NCBI RefSeq assembly: GCF_001243045.1
Contig: NZ_LN849007.1
Coordinates: forward strand, 1,454,989-1,518,988
Length of the DNA: 64,000 nucleotides
Reading direction: 5' to 3'
From: Clostridium niameyense
Lineage (GTDB): Bacteria > Bacillota > Clostridia > Clostridiales > Clostridiaceae
Shown here: positions 1-7,528 of the stretch, in pieces
Layout of the letters: every line of letters starts with the position of its first letter
Numbering within the stretch: the first letter of the stretch is position 1
Translations under genes and position numbers: made by a program
Notes under the pieces: generated by a model
The model's database searches: none
Told to the model about the DNA's origin: nothing
What the model saw: the letters and a program-made list of their open reading frames with translations, nothing else

Positions 1-205
1 TATATACCACGGAACTTTTCTTCTATACGTAAAATAATATTTTTCTATAATCTTTAATATCTCATTTAAGTTTATACACTTTTTAAAAGAATTCTATTAA
101 ATTTTATACCATCTGTTACCACTTCATATATACCAGTAAATTCTTCTTCTATTACTCTTACACTCTTTTTACTCTAATAAATTCTTTATCTACTAGATTG
201 TTATA
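1..205 (-). pseudogene. decayed reading-frame remnant, runs off the window
   Basis: On the minus strand this stretch reads as protein-like sequence in successive frames: a piece ending DKEFIRVKRV, then VIEEEFTGIYEVVTDGIKFNR, then NEILKIIEKYYFTYRRKVPW running off position 1. Each piece follows the previous one after a frame change and no start codon or ribosome site precedes them. This looks like the middle of a gene broken by small indels. I do not recognise the family. It could also be chance, because the region is short and AT-rich. Confidence 0.3.
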
Positions 206-240
206 ATGATGAAGAAAAGAGCACATAAACAATAAAATAA

Positions 241-283
241 AAAAACTATCTCTTTTAAACATTTGTTTTAAGAGATAGTTTTT
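241..283 (-). terminator. terminator after the zinc-ribbon gene
   Basis: Arms AACTATCTCTT (244-254) and AAGAGATAGTT (270-280) form a perfect hairpin flanked by A and T runs on both sides. It lies just past the stop codon of the minus-strand gene at 291-710, so it should terminate the efp-side transcript. Confidence 0.85.
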
Positions 284-290
284 ATTTCAA

Positions 291-710
291 TTAATCATTA
301 TTAGTATTTTCGTGTTTAATATAATCACAGCTACAGAAATCCTCTAAGGATATATTTTCGTGGCAACTAGGACAAAATATCTTTGTCATATCTTTTAGGG
401 CATCTTTATCAATATATATGGTCTCATTACAGTTTGGGCACTCTACCCCTATAAAGTCTTCTAAAAAATCTTCTTCTTCACAATCTTCATCATAAATGTT
501 TTCTTGAAGTGAAAGTAAATCCGCATCAATAGTTTCTACATATTCTTGTAAAATACTTTGAGATTCCTTTATATCATTTACTTCTTCTGCTAAAGAATCC
601 AATATATTAATAATTTCTAAAATAATTCTACCTTCTTTAGTATCCTTATTTATTTCTAGTCCATCCATAAGCCCTCTTAGATACGCCACCTTTGAAATAG
701 TAGATTTCAT
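291..710 (-). CDS. CD1247-type protein, helical N-terminus and zinc ribbon
   Basis: 139-residue protein of unknown function. The N-terminal half is a predicted helical segment beginning SKVAYLRGLMDGL, rich in Glu, Lys and Ile, followed by an acidic linker (DEDCEEEDFLEDF). The C-terminal third holds two CPxC pairs (CPNC near residue 91 and CPSC near residue 114), as expected of a zinc ribbon. The shape matches small clostridial proteins annotated with a CD1247 N-terminal domain. An SD-like GGGTGTGA precedes the ATG. It follows efp by about 40 bases on the same strand and ends in a strong hairpin, so the two are probably co-transcribed. No reaction can be assigned. Confidence 0.75.
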   Translation of the reverse strand: MKSTISKVAYLRGLMDGLEINKDTKEGRIILEIINILDSLAEEVNDIKESQSILQEYVETIDADLLSLQENIYDEDCEEEDFLEDFIGVECPNCNETIYIDKDALKDMTKIFCPSCHENISLEDFCSCDYIKHENTNND

Positions 711-750
711 AAAATCACACCCTTACAAATAATATTATCTGTAGTATAGA

Positions 751-1308
751 CTAAACTCTTTCCATATATTCACCAGTTCTTGTATCTATTCTTATAACGT
801 CTCCTTCATTTACGAATAAAGGTACAGGAACTACTGCACCAGTTTCTACAGTTGCTGGTTTCATAACATTTGTAGTAGTGTTTCCTTTTGCTCCTGGTTC
901 TGTATGTGTTATAGCTAATTCAACAAAGTTTGGAGCTTCTACTGAGAAAGCTTCTCCTTTGAAAAATTTTATTGTAGCGAACATGTTTTCTTTTAAGAAT
1001 TTTATTGCTTCTTCAACTTTATCATATTCTAATGGAATTTGTTCATAAGTTTCTTGATCCATGAAGTAATATAATTGTCCATCAGTATATAAATATTGCA
1101 TTTCTTTTCTTTCAATTACTGCTTCTTGAAGTTTTGCAGTTGGGTTAAATGTTGTTTCAGTTACAGCTCCAGTGATAGCATTTTTTAATTTAGTTCTTAC
1201 AAAAGCCGCTCCTTTTCCTGGTTTTACGTGTAGGAATTCAACAACTACATACACTTGTCCATCTTGTTCAAAAGTAGTTCCTTTTCTTAAATCTCCTGCT
1301 GATATCAT
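751..1308 (-). CDS. efp: elongation factor P
   Basis: 185 residues, the usual EF-P length, covering the KOW-like N-terminal domain and two OB-fold domains. EF-P binds between the P and E sites of the ribosome and relieves stalling at polyproline. The domain I loop reads VKPGKGAAF, with Lys32 at the position that is modified in many bacteria. The C-terminus ends in the typical [17 protein letters not shown]. An SD (GGAGGG) lies about 7 bases before the ATG. It sits downstream of aroQ on the same strand, separated by 89 bases that contain a short inverted repeat, and upstream of the zinc-ribbon gene. Confidence 0.97.
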   Translation of the reverse strand: MISAGDLRKGTTFEQDGQVYVVVEFLHVKPGKGAAFVRTKLKNAITGAVTETTFNPTAKLQEAVIERKEMQYLYTDGQLYYFMDQETYEQIPLEYDKVEEAIKFLKENMFATIKFFKGEAFSVEAPNFVELAITHTEPGAKGNTTTNVMKPATVETGAVVPVPLFVNEGDVIRIDTRTGEYMERV

Positions 1309-1397
1309 TTATGTATCCCTCCAAAACTTAATATTCCTTTTTATATTATAACCTTTATAAGGTATTATATACCTTTTATATAAGCTATAGACAGTTT

Positions 1398-1832
1398 TTA
1401 TTTAAAATTATTCATAATAAAATAAATAGCCATTATATAACCATAATATCCAAACCCACTTATTACGCCTACTGCACCCTCAGCTGTAATAGATTTTTTT
1501 CTGTATTCTTCCCTTTTATAAATATTGCTAATGTGCACTTCAACTACTGGTATATTTATACTTCTTATAGCATCTAATATAGCTATACTATAATGAGAAT
1601 AGGCTGCTGGATTTATAACTATTGATGAATATTCTTTTTCCGCTTCACCTATTTTAGTTACTATTTTTCCTTCCTCATTGCTTTGAAAAAAATCTATATT
1701 TACTTTATCTTTGAATTCCTTTTTTATTATATTATTTATATCTTCTAAAGATAATTTACCATATACCTTAGGTTCTCTTTTTCCTAACAAATTTAAATTA
1801 GGGCCATTTATTATTAAAACTTTTTTTTTCAA
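1398..1832 (-). CDS. aroQ: 3-dehydroquinate dehydratase, type II
   Basis: 144 residues, normal for type II dehydroquinase, which dehydrates 3-dehydroquinate to 3-dehydroshikimate in the shikimate pathway. Visible family motifs are GPNLNLLGKREP with the catalytic Tyr shortly after (VYG), NPAAYSHYSIAILDAI, EVHISNIYKREEYR with the active-site His and Arg, and GFGYYGY at the C-terminus. The enzyme is a cytosolic dodecamer in known members. It lies 169 bases after aroK, at the distal end of the type IV pilus unit. Other pathway genes (aroB, aroF, aroA) are 30 kb away in this window. Confidence 0.95.
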   Translation of the reverse strand: MKKKVLIINGPNLNLLGKREPKVYGKLSLEDINNIIKKEFKDKVNIDFFQSNEEGKIVTKIGEAEKEYSSIVINPAAYSHYSIAILDAIRSINIPVVEVHISNIYKREEYRKKSITAEGAVGVISGFGYYGYIMAIYFIMNNFK

Positions 1833-2001
1833 AACTTAGCCTTCCTCTTTTACATATTGCACAATAATAAACATACATATTATGTTACGTACATTTTAAC
1901 TCAAACAATGATATTTTATCAAAAGTTAAGTTTATTTGCAAATACTATTATAGTTAATTATATTTATTTTTTCATAAAATGCACTTATTGTAACTTTTTT
2001 C

Positions 2002-2517
2002 TTATAATGCACTATTAAGTTTTTTATACACCTTTATGATTTTTTCTATAGTATCATCTTCTATACTATCATTATTTACAATAAAATGAGCCTTTTTATA
2101 GATTTTCTCTCTTTCTTTATAAAGCTTGTTTAATGAATTCATCTTATCTTTTTCTAATAAAGGTCTTTTAATGTAACTATTTAAATTTCTCTTATACAAA
2201 TTATGTAAACTAACCTCTAAAAATATGGTAACTCCAATATTATTTAATTTTTCAATATTATTATTATATATGGGTAATCCCCCACCTGTAGCTACTATAG
2301 TACTATTAGTATCTTTAATAAAATCTATAGCTTGTTTCTCCTTTTTCCTAAAATAACCCTCTCCATAGATTTTAAACATAGATTCTATACTAATTCCTTC
2401 TAATTCTTCTATAAGTTTATCTGTGTCTATAAATTTATAATTTAATTTATTGCTTAAAATTTGCCCTAAGGTAGTTTTTCCTGAAGAAGGCATACCTATT
2501 AAAATTATATTATTTAT
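2002..2517 (-). CDS. aroK: shikimate kinase, probable AUA start
   Basis: Phosphorylates shikimate at O3 with ATP. The P-loop reads GMPSSGKTT, and the FIDTDKLIE and RKKEKQAI segments and the ATGGGLP motif are those of shikimate kinase. The first ATG (2493) falls inside the P-loop and would remove strand beta-1 (IILIG) and the first glycine, so translation must begin upstream. The open frame continues with IILIG but contains no ATG, GTG or TTG. The only ribosome-site-like run is seven G residues at 2523-2529, five bases before an ATA codon (2517), the same geometry as the GGGGGG-5-TTG start of lspA. The ATA start is therefore my best choice. About 171 residues. It follows pilO by 17 bases. Confidence 0.85.
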   Translation of the reverse strand: MNNIILIGMPSSGKTTLGQILSNKLNYKFIDTDKLIEELEGISIESMFKIYGEGYFRKKEKQAIDFIKDTNSTIVATGGGLPIYNNNIEKLNNIGVTIFLEVSLHNLYKRNLNSYIKRPLLEKDKMNSLNKLYKEREKIYKKAHFIVNNDSIEDDTIEKIIKVYKKLNSAL

Positions 2518-2534
2518 AAAAACCCCCCCTAACG

Positions 2535-2945
2535 TTAAAAATTAAATTCAAAAGTTAAATTTGTACGTAGTTGTTCCTTTTCCTTTTGAATATCAATTTC
2601 TTTCAATCTACTAAACTTCTGCTTTTCTTCTAAATTTTCTACAAATTTCTTTAAATCCTTTATATCTTTTTCGTATCTTACCCTTATATAAATTTTACTT
2701 TTTCCTCCTTCAACTTTCAATATACTTACATCATCTCTATCTTTAAACTCATTTAAAACCTGTGCATAACTACATTGTTTATTTTTATTATTATTAATTT
2801 TCTTTTCTTTATTATTTATCATATACTCCAACTTGCTTTCTTTTAAATATACATATTTATGTAATTTATAGTTTATAGTTAAAAGTGTAATAAATATAAT
2901 AGTAAGTATTATACACACAATGCTATACAACTGTTTCTTTTCCAT
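2535..2945 (-). CDS. PilO-like type IV pilus assembly protein
   Basis: 136 residues. A single membrane segment lies near residues 8-26 (IVCIILTIIFITLLTINY), followed by a short basic coil and a small alpha/beta region. This is the topology of PilO, the inner-membrane alignment protein that pairs with PilN. Sequence similarity is weak, so the call rests on size, topology and position: last of the pilM-N-O-like trio and overlapping the preceding gene by one base. Family members usually run about 200 residues, so this one is compact. aroK follows directly. Confidence 0.6.
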   Translation of the reverse strand: MEKKQLYSIVCIILTIIFITLLTINYKLHKYVYLKESKLEYMINNKEKKINNNKNKQCSYAQVLNEFKDRDDVSILKVEGGKSKIYIRVRYEKDIKDLKKFVENLEEKQKFSRLKEIDIQKEKEQLRTNLTFEFNF

Positions 2946-3397
2946 TATCTTTCCTCCAACACAAACTTAAATTCATAAATTCCATCATCTTCTTTTAAAA
3001 GATTAGTCCCTTTTATTTTTAAATTTTTGTTTTCTTCGAGATTATGTATAAAATCATAGTAACTTTTAATATAATTGCAACTAAATTCTAATTGAATATT
3101 TTTTCCTTTAACTAATATTTTATTTATTGTAATGTTGTCATCTAAAATAGACTCTATACTATTAAAACTGTTAATAGTATGCTCTTTATCATAATTAGGT
3201 ATTTTATTAAATTTTTGTTTCATACTTATTTTATTAAGCTTACTATCTATTTCTTTAATAGACTTTATATTTTTTATTATGGAAAAGCCGATGAAAACAC
3301 TTGCAAAAAACCATATTACACTAGCTATAATACATACCTTTTTGTATTTCAAGTAATTCTTTTCCAAATACCAATAGGGTATAAAGTTACCTTTCAT
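2945..3397 (-). CDS. PilN-like type IV pilus assembly protein
   Basis: About 150 residues from the ATG at 3397, which has an AAAGGTGAT ribosome site; an upstream in-frame start at 3448 would overlap pilM and lacks one. The N-terminus has a short cytosolic leader (GNFIPYWYLEKN), resembling the INLLP-type leader through which PilN binds PilM. A membrane segment follows (VCIIASVIWFFASVFIGF), then a periplasm-side-type domain. In known systems PilN and PilO form a heterodimer that links the cytoplasmic PilM ring to the machine. Assignment is by topology and operon order. Confidence 0.6.
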   Translation of the reverse strand: MKGNFIPYWYLEKNYLKYKKVCIIASVIWFFASVFIGFSIIKNIKSIKEIDSKLNKISMKQKFNKIPNYDKEHTINSFNSIESILDDNITINKILVKGKNIQLEFSCNYIKSYYDFIHNLEENKNLKIKGTNLLKEDDGIYEFKFVLEER

Positions 3398-3413
3398 TCT
3401 TATCACCTTTTTA

Positions 3414-4154
3414 TTATCTTTTAAAACATGTGTTATACAATTTTTCATTAAAATAACCTAGATCTATAAATTCAAAATCCTTTAATTCTTCTTTCAAATT
3501 TTCTAAATTTTTAATGTTTAAAGTATATATTTTCTTATAACATTTATGTTTTTCTCCACAACATTCAAATAAAAACTTATTTAATTTTGAATTCAAGTCT
3601 TCATTTTCTTTAATCACTTCATTATTCAATATTTCATTATTTTTATAGAATATTGAATATATATATTTTTTATATTTCATTATTAATATAAAATTTTCTT
3701 CTTTTATAACTTCTTTATACTTTTCTAAAACACAAAACTGTATTAAATAAATTCCCTTTATTTTCTTATTACTTTTTAAGTATTCTTTTAATACTATATT
3801 CTTATCTATATTTACACAAAATACTAATATCTCTATATTATCTTTATTCTCTTTATGAATTTTATAATTATATAAAATATTATCTATACTATGGAACTCA
3901 TATATTAACTCATTTCTTATGATTTTTTCTAATTTTCTTCCTCTTACCTTAGGTAATGTTAATAATTTTATATAAACCTCTTCTCCCTCTAAAATAAAAA
4001 ATACTCTTCTCTTTTTCAAATCTACTTTTAAATTTAAAGCATCTTTATAAGACATAATATCCGTACTCTTTATTTTATTAAACATAATGTCCATAATTTT
4101 TACATTTTCTTTATCAACTTCCAAAAGAGTTTTATTGTTAAACATAAAATACAC
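3414..4154 (-). CDS. PilM-like type IV pilus assembly protein
   Basis: 246 residues, soluble, no membrane segment. Position directly before the PilN/PilO-like pair and after the prepilins is that of PilM, an actin-fold cytoplasmic protein that recruits PilN. The visible pattern (FMFNNKTLLEVDKENVKI at the start, VFFILEGEEVYIKLLTLP near residue 52) fits an ASKHA-like beta-rich start, but the classic nucleotide-binding motifs are not evident and the protein is about 100 residues short of typical PilM. It may be a reduced PilM, or a GspL-like cytosolic domain. Confidence 0.5.
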   Translation of the reverse strand: MYFMFNNKTLLEVDKENVKIMDIMFNKIKSTDIMSYKDALNLKVDLKKRRVFFILEGEEVYIKLLTLPKVRGRKLEKIIRNELIYEFHSIDNILYNYKIHKENKDNIEILVFCVNIDKNIVLKEYLKSNKKIKGIYLIQFCVLEKYKEVIKEENFILIMKYKKYIYSIFYKNNEILNNEVIKENEDLNSKLNKFLFECCGEKHKCYKKIYTLNIKNLENLKEELKDFEFIDLGYFNEKLYNTCFKR

Positions 4155-4166
4155 TCCCTTAAAATA

Positions 4167-4589
4167 TTAATATTCTCTTTTATATTTTAAATTAGAATTT
4201 AGCACATTTATGCCATACACTTCCTTTTTGTAGAGCTTTGAATTCTTACAAAATTCTATAATTATATTTTTATTTTCATCAAAATAAGCATAACTATCTT
4301 CACAATACCATTTATAATCTTTATACGATTCATCTATACAAATATTTAATTTTTCTTCTGAAATTGATTCTAAATTATCATATAAACTTTTATCTATATT
4401 AGATAGTAAAACTTCTCTTTGTCTTTGTATACTACTGTCTTTTTTCAAATACTTTATTTGATTGGACGTATTTTGGAGTATAATTCCTTGCCATTTTAAT
4501 AAAAATGCTGCTGTTAATATACATATATTCCCTAGAAGTAAGGCATATATAAGAATATATCCCTTTTTTACTCTTTCTTTTTTAAACAT
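4167..4589 (-). CDS. minor pilin-like protein without Glu5
   Basis: 140 residues. The N-terminus has the basic leader and GY cleavage-like junction of a prepilin (KKERVKKGYILIYALLLG) followed by a hydrophobic helix, but position +5 is Tyr instead of the conserved Glu. Loss of Glu5 is known in GspK/PilX-type tip pseudopilins, so this may be the tip-complex member. It contains three cysteines in the mature part. The start overlaps the end of the preceding prepilin gene by 22 bases, which indicates translational coupling. Confidence 0.6.
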   Translation of the reverse strand: MFKKERVKKGYILIYALLLGNICILTAAFLLKWQGIILQNTSNQIKYLKKDSSIQRQREVLLSNIDKSLYDNLESISEEKLNICIDESYKDYKWYCEDSYAYFDENKNIIIEFCKNSKLYKKEVYGINVLNSNLKYKREY

Positions 4590-5005
4590 CTTTCATGTAC
4601 TACACCTTTCTTATCTACAATAGTTATATAAATAACTTCTCCACTTTCATATGGACAGAAATCTTTTATATTTTTTACTATATTATTAGTATTAGAAGAA
4701 TTTTTAGCTCCATAAGATATAATCACATCTCCCCTTTTGTCTTTCCTAATCCAGTCAAAGCCTTTTCCATCTGCTCTTTTAATTTTTATACATTTTCCTA
4801 TAACCTTACTTTCTTGTTCACGTTCTAGTTTAAAGTCTATAAAATTAAATCCTTCATCTATATATATTTTTTCAGTAATATTTCTATATTCAGTATTATA
4901 AACTTGTAAATGTTTTATAGTTGCTTTTAAAAAATATGCTAATACTAAGCTCATAATAGATAAAGCCACTAAAAGTTCAATTATAGAAAAACCTTTTTTT
5001 CTCAT
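4568..5005 (-). CDS. type IV prepilin-like protein
   Basis: 145 residues with a class III signal: a very short leader MRKKG followed by FSIIELLVALSIMSLVLAY, giving G/F cleavage, Glu at +5 and a hydrophobic helix. Prepilin peptidase would cleave and N-methylate it. It is probably a minor pilin rather than the major subunit, judging by its position after two other prepilins. The rest is polar alpha/beta sequence with no recognisable receptor domain. One base separates it from the preceding gene. Confidence 0.8.
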   Translation of the reverse strand: MRKKGFSIIELLVALSIMSLVLAYFLKATIKHLQVYNTEYRNITEKIYIDEGFNFIDFKLEREQESKVIGKCIKIKRADGKGFDWIRKDKRGDVIISYGAKNSSNTNNIVKNIKDFCPYESGEVIYITIVDKKGVVHERCLKKKE

Positions 5006-5006
5006 A

Positions 5007-5453
5007 TCATCTTTTATACCTACCTTTATAAAATTTACAGTCTATTTTTTTATTTTTTTCATTAAATTTATAATTTAATTGTAGATTTACTTCTAATATT
5101 TCATCCCCTAATACATCCATTTTTATATAAGGAAATGTTAATGGAACCTCATCTGTAAATATATTTTTTATATCTTTTGATTTTAAAATTTTCTCTTGTA
5201 TCTTTTCATCTTTTATATAAATTTTGTTATTTTCTTGTAAAAACTTTAGCTCTTCATAAGTATTGTTATAAATCAAGTTATTTTTTATGCTCTCTAAATA
5301 TGTAAAATAAACTTCTAAAGGTATTTGCTGTTTTTTTATTTTTAAAGAAGTATAAATTCCATGCAAAGAAGCATAAAACAAAATCATAAATATGGAAATG
5401 CCACACAATACTTCTACTATTACAAAGCCTTTTTTACTCTTTAATTTGAACAT
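5007..5453 (-). CDS. type IV prepilin-like protein
   Basis: 148 residues. Leader MFKLKSKKG, cleavage before FVIVEVLCGISIFMILFY, Glu at +5. This is the third prepilin-like gene in the cluster and resembles PilV/GspI-like minor pilins in size. It overlaps the previous gene by 20 bases. No PilD-type peptidase is present in the window, so processing would rely on an enzyme encoded elsewhere. Confidence 0.8.
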   Translation of the reverse strand: MFKLKSKKGFVIVEVLCGISIFMILFYASLHGIYTSLKIKKQQIPLEVYFTYLESIKNNLIYNNTYEELKFLQENNKIYIKDEKIQEKILKSKDIKNIFTDEVPLTFPYIKMDVLGDEILEVNLQLNYKFNEKNKKIDCKFYKGRYKR

Positions 5454-5901
5454 AAGAACTCCCTACACAAATAGTTATTTTATGTATTTTATTCATTTTA
5501 TCTTTAAATTTTATAGTACATGCATCTGCTATCATACCGTTGTTATCTATATATATACTATTTAATTTTGAACTATTAGTTTCCATAATATTAAAGCCCT
5601 TTGGTACACGTATACCATATACTTTTTCAGATGTCATATAAAAATTTATATTTCTATCTTCAATATTAAAATATATATATCCTCCCATATTATTTCCTTT
5701 ACAAAAGTTTCTAGAACTATTTATCAAATTTAGTATAGAGGTACTAAACTCTTTAGTTTTTATATCATTAGTAATTTTCTTATTACCTTCTATATTTATC
5801 ACCACAAAACTTAATAAAATAGTATATATACTTATGTACAATATAACTTCTAAAATAGTAAAACCTTTTTTAGATCTTCCTTTTAATGTTTTTGCATACA
5901 T
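5434..5901 (-). CDS. type IV prepilin-like protein
   Basis: 155 residues. Leader MYAKTLKGRSKKG, then FTILEVILYISIYTILLSF with Glu at +5, a canonical class III signal and hydrophobic helix. The C-terminal region contains repeated hydrophobic beta-strand-like stretches (IYFNIEDRNINFYM, KIHKITICVG) in the manner of GspH-type pseudopilins. It lies five bases after the first pilin gene. Confidence 0.8.
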   Translation of the reverse strand: MYAKTLKGRSKKGFTILEVILYISIYTILLSFVVINIEGNKKITNDIKTKEFSTSILNLINSSRNFCKGNNMGGYIYFNIEDRNINFYMTSEKVYGIRVPKGFNIMETNSSKLNSIYIDNNGMIADACTIKFKDKMNKIHKITICVGSSYVQIKE

Positions 5902-5906
5902 AAAAA

Positions 5907-6302
5907 CTATTGTTCCTTTCCATTAAGGAAAATAACTTTATTATCACTATTTGTAACTTTATATCCAGTATCATTAGCATTTACTTCTACAATATAGTTC
6001 TTATTATCACTTGCATAAGTTATATTTACACAATTCTCATCTCCAGATATATTACAACTTACACCTGTAAATTTTTTTATATCTTCTTGTAACACAGAGG
6101 TTTCAAATTTATCATCGTTTTCATTGTAGCTTGACATAGCTGCCACCTGTATTTGTTTTGCTGTACTTATAGCTTTAGTATCTTTTGCCTTTTGCTTATA
6201 GGATATAAACTTAGGTACTAAAAAGCTAGCTAATACTATTATTATGGACATAACCACCATAAGCTCAATAAGGGTAAAACCCTTTTTTCTATTCATTTTC
6301 AT
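5907..6302 (-). CDS. type IV pilin, possible major subunit
   Basis: 131 residues. The leader MKMNRKKG is followed by FTLIELMVVMSIIIVLASF, a textbook pilin signal (G/F cleavage, Glu5). The mature domain carries two Cys (VSCNISGDENC) about 8 residues apart, which could form a disulfide. It is first of the prepilins, directly after pilC, and is the most pilin-like, so it is the candidate major subunit of this system or a type II-like major pseudopilin. SD: AAAAGGAGTAAT. Confidence 0.85.
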   Translation of the reverse strand: MKMNRKKGFTLIELMVVMSIIIVLASFLVPKFISYKQKAKDTKAISTAKQIQVAAMSSYNENDDKFETSVLQEDIKKFTGVSCNISGDENCVNITYASDNKNYIVEVNANDTGYKVTNSDNKVIFLNGKEQ

Positions 6303-6314
6303 TACTCCTTTTCA

Positions 6315-7505
6315 TTAAATTAATTCCATTATATTTATCATTGGAATAAACACATTTATAAACACAAAAGTTATAACAATGGCCATAAGTATGATTATTG
6401 TAGGCTCAATAAGTTTTATAAAAACCTTAAAATTATCCTGTAGCTCCTTTTGGAAAATACTACAAATATTATTAAGACTTACTTCTAATTGACCACTTTC
6501 TTCACCTATTTTTACCATAGACAAAAATAGTTTGTTTGAAAAACCAGCTTCATGTAAGGAATAATTTATATTAAGTCCTTCCTTAATAAATTCATTACAT
6601 TTTTCCATTTTATCTTTTAGAACATAATTTTCACTAGTTTCAACCACTATACCTAAAGCTTTATTTATATTGACTCCCGCTTTAGTCATAATACTCATAA
6701 TATTGCAAAAATTTATGATAAACATTTTCTCATAAACCCTTCCTAATATAGGTACCTTAAGTTTAGCGAAATCTATTTTATATTTTAATCTGTAATTTAT
6801 ATTATAAAATTTATATATTGTATAAAAACTAAATGATAACATCAAAATTAATATTAAAATATAATTAATACAATTTATTAATTTAAGTATTTTTAAAGTA
6901 TTGCTTGGAATACTTCCACCTAATTCAGTAAATATGCCCATAAAATTTGGTATTACTTTATTTATTAGAAAATATAACATAAAAACAAAGATAATAATTA
7001 CAAATACAGGGTACATTAGAACCGTTTTTAGCTCTCCTTTAAATTTATATTTTTTTTCATAATACTTATTTAATTCATATAATATTTCTGACACTCTACC
7101 GCTTTCTTCTCCTATATAAAGCATATTTATAAAAAAACTAGGATATATATATGAAAATTTTAAAAAACTCTCATATATACTCTCTCCATCCAATATATTA
7201 TTTCTTATAGATAATAAACTAGATCTTATAGATTCCTTTTTAAAATCTAAAGCTATTATACTTAAAGCTTGTGTAATGGGAATTCCTGAATTTATTAGCA
7301 TATATAATTTGTTGCAAAGCAAGGAACATTCCTTTATGGAAATCTTATTTTTAAAAGAGTTATTATATTTTTTGCGTTTTAATTTAATTAAAAAATATCC
7401 CTTTTTCTTTAGATTTTTATATAAATTCTTTGTTTCCTCCTGTCTACAAGTTCCATTTATTTTATTGCCTTTTAAATTTAAAGCCTCATAATTAAAATTA
7501 ATCAT
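6315..7505 (-). CDS. pilC: type IV pilus inner-membrane platform protein PilC (GspF family)
   Basis: 396 residues, the usual size. It is a polytopic platform protein that couples the assembly ATPase to pilin extraction. Two related GspF domains are visible, each with the signature GEESG: residues about 130-140 (MLYIGEESGRVSEILYEL) and about 330-340 (MVKIGEESGQLEVSL). Membrane segments lie near residues 165-185, 215-230 and 370-392. It lies 23 bases after pilB and 12 bases before the first pilin gene. Confidence 0.93.
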   Translation of the reverse strand: MINFNYEALNLKGNKINGTCRQEETKNLYKNLKKKGYFLIKLKRKKYNNSFKNKISIKECSLLCNKLYMLINSGIPITQALSIIALDFKKESIRSSLLSIRNNILDGESIYESFLKFSYIYPSFFINMLYIGEESGRVSEILYELNKYYEKKYKFKGELKTVLMYPVFVIIIFVFMLYFLINKVIPNFMGIFTELGGSIPSNTLKILKLINCINYILILILMLSFSFYTIYKFYNINYRLKYKIDFAKLKVPILGRVYEKMFIINFCNIMSIMTKAGVNINKALGIVVETSENYVLKDKMEKCNEFIKEGLNINYSLHEAGFSNKLFLSMVKIGEESGQLEVSLNNICSIFQKELQDNFKVFIKLIEPTIIILMAIVITFVFINVFIPMINIMELI

Positions 7506-7528
7506 TTTATACTTCTCCTATTTAAAAG

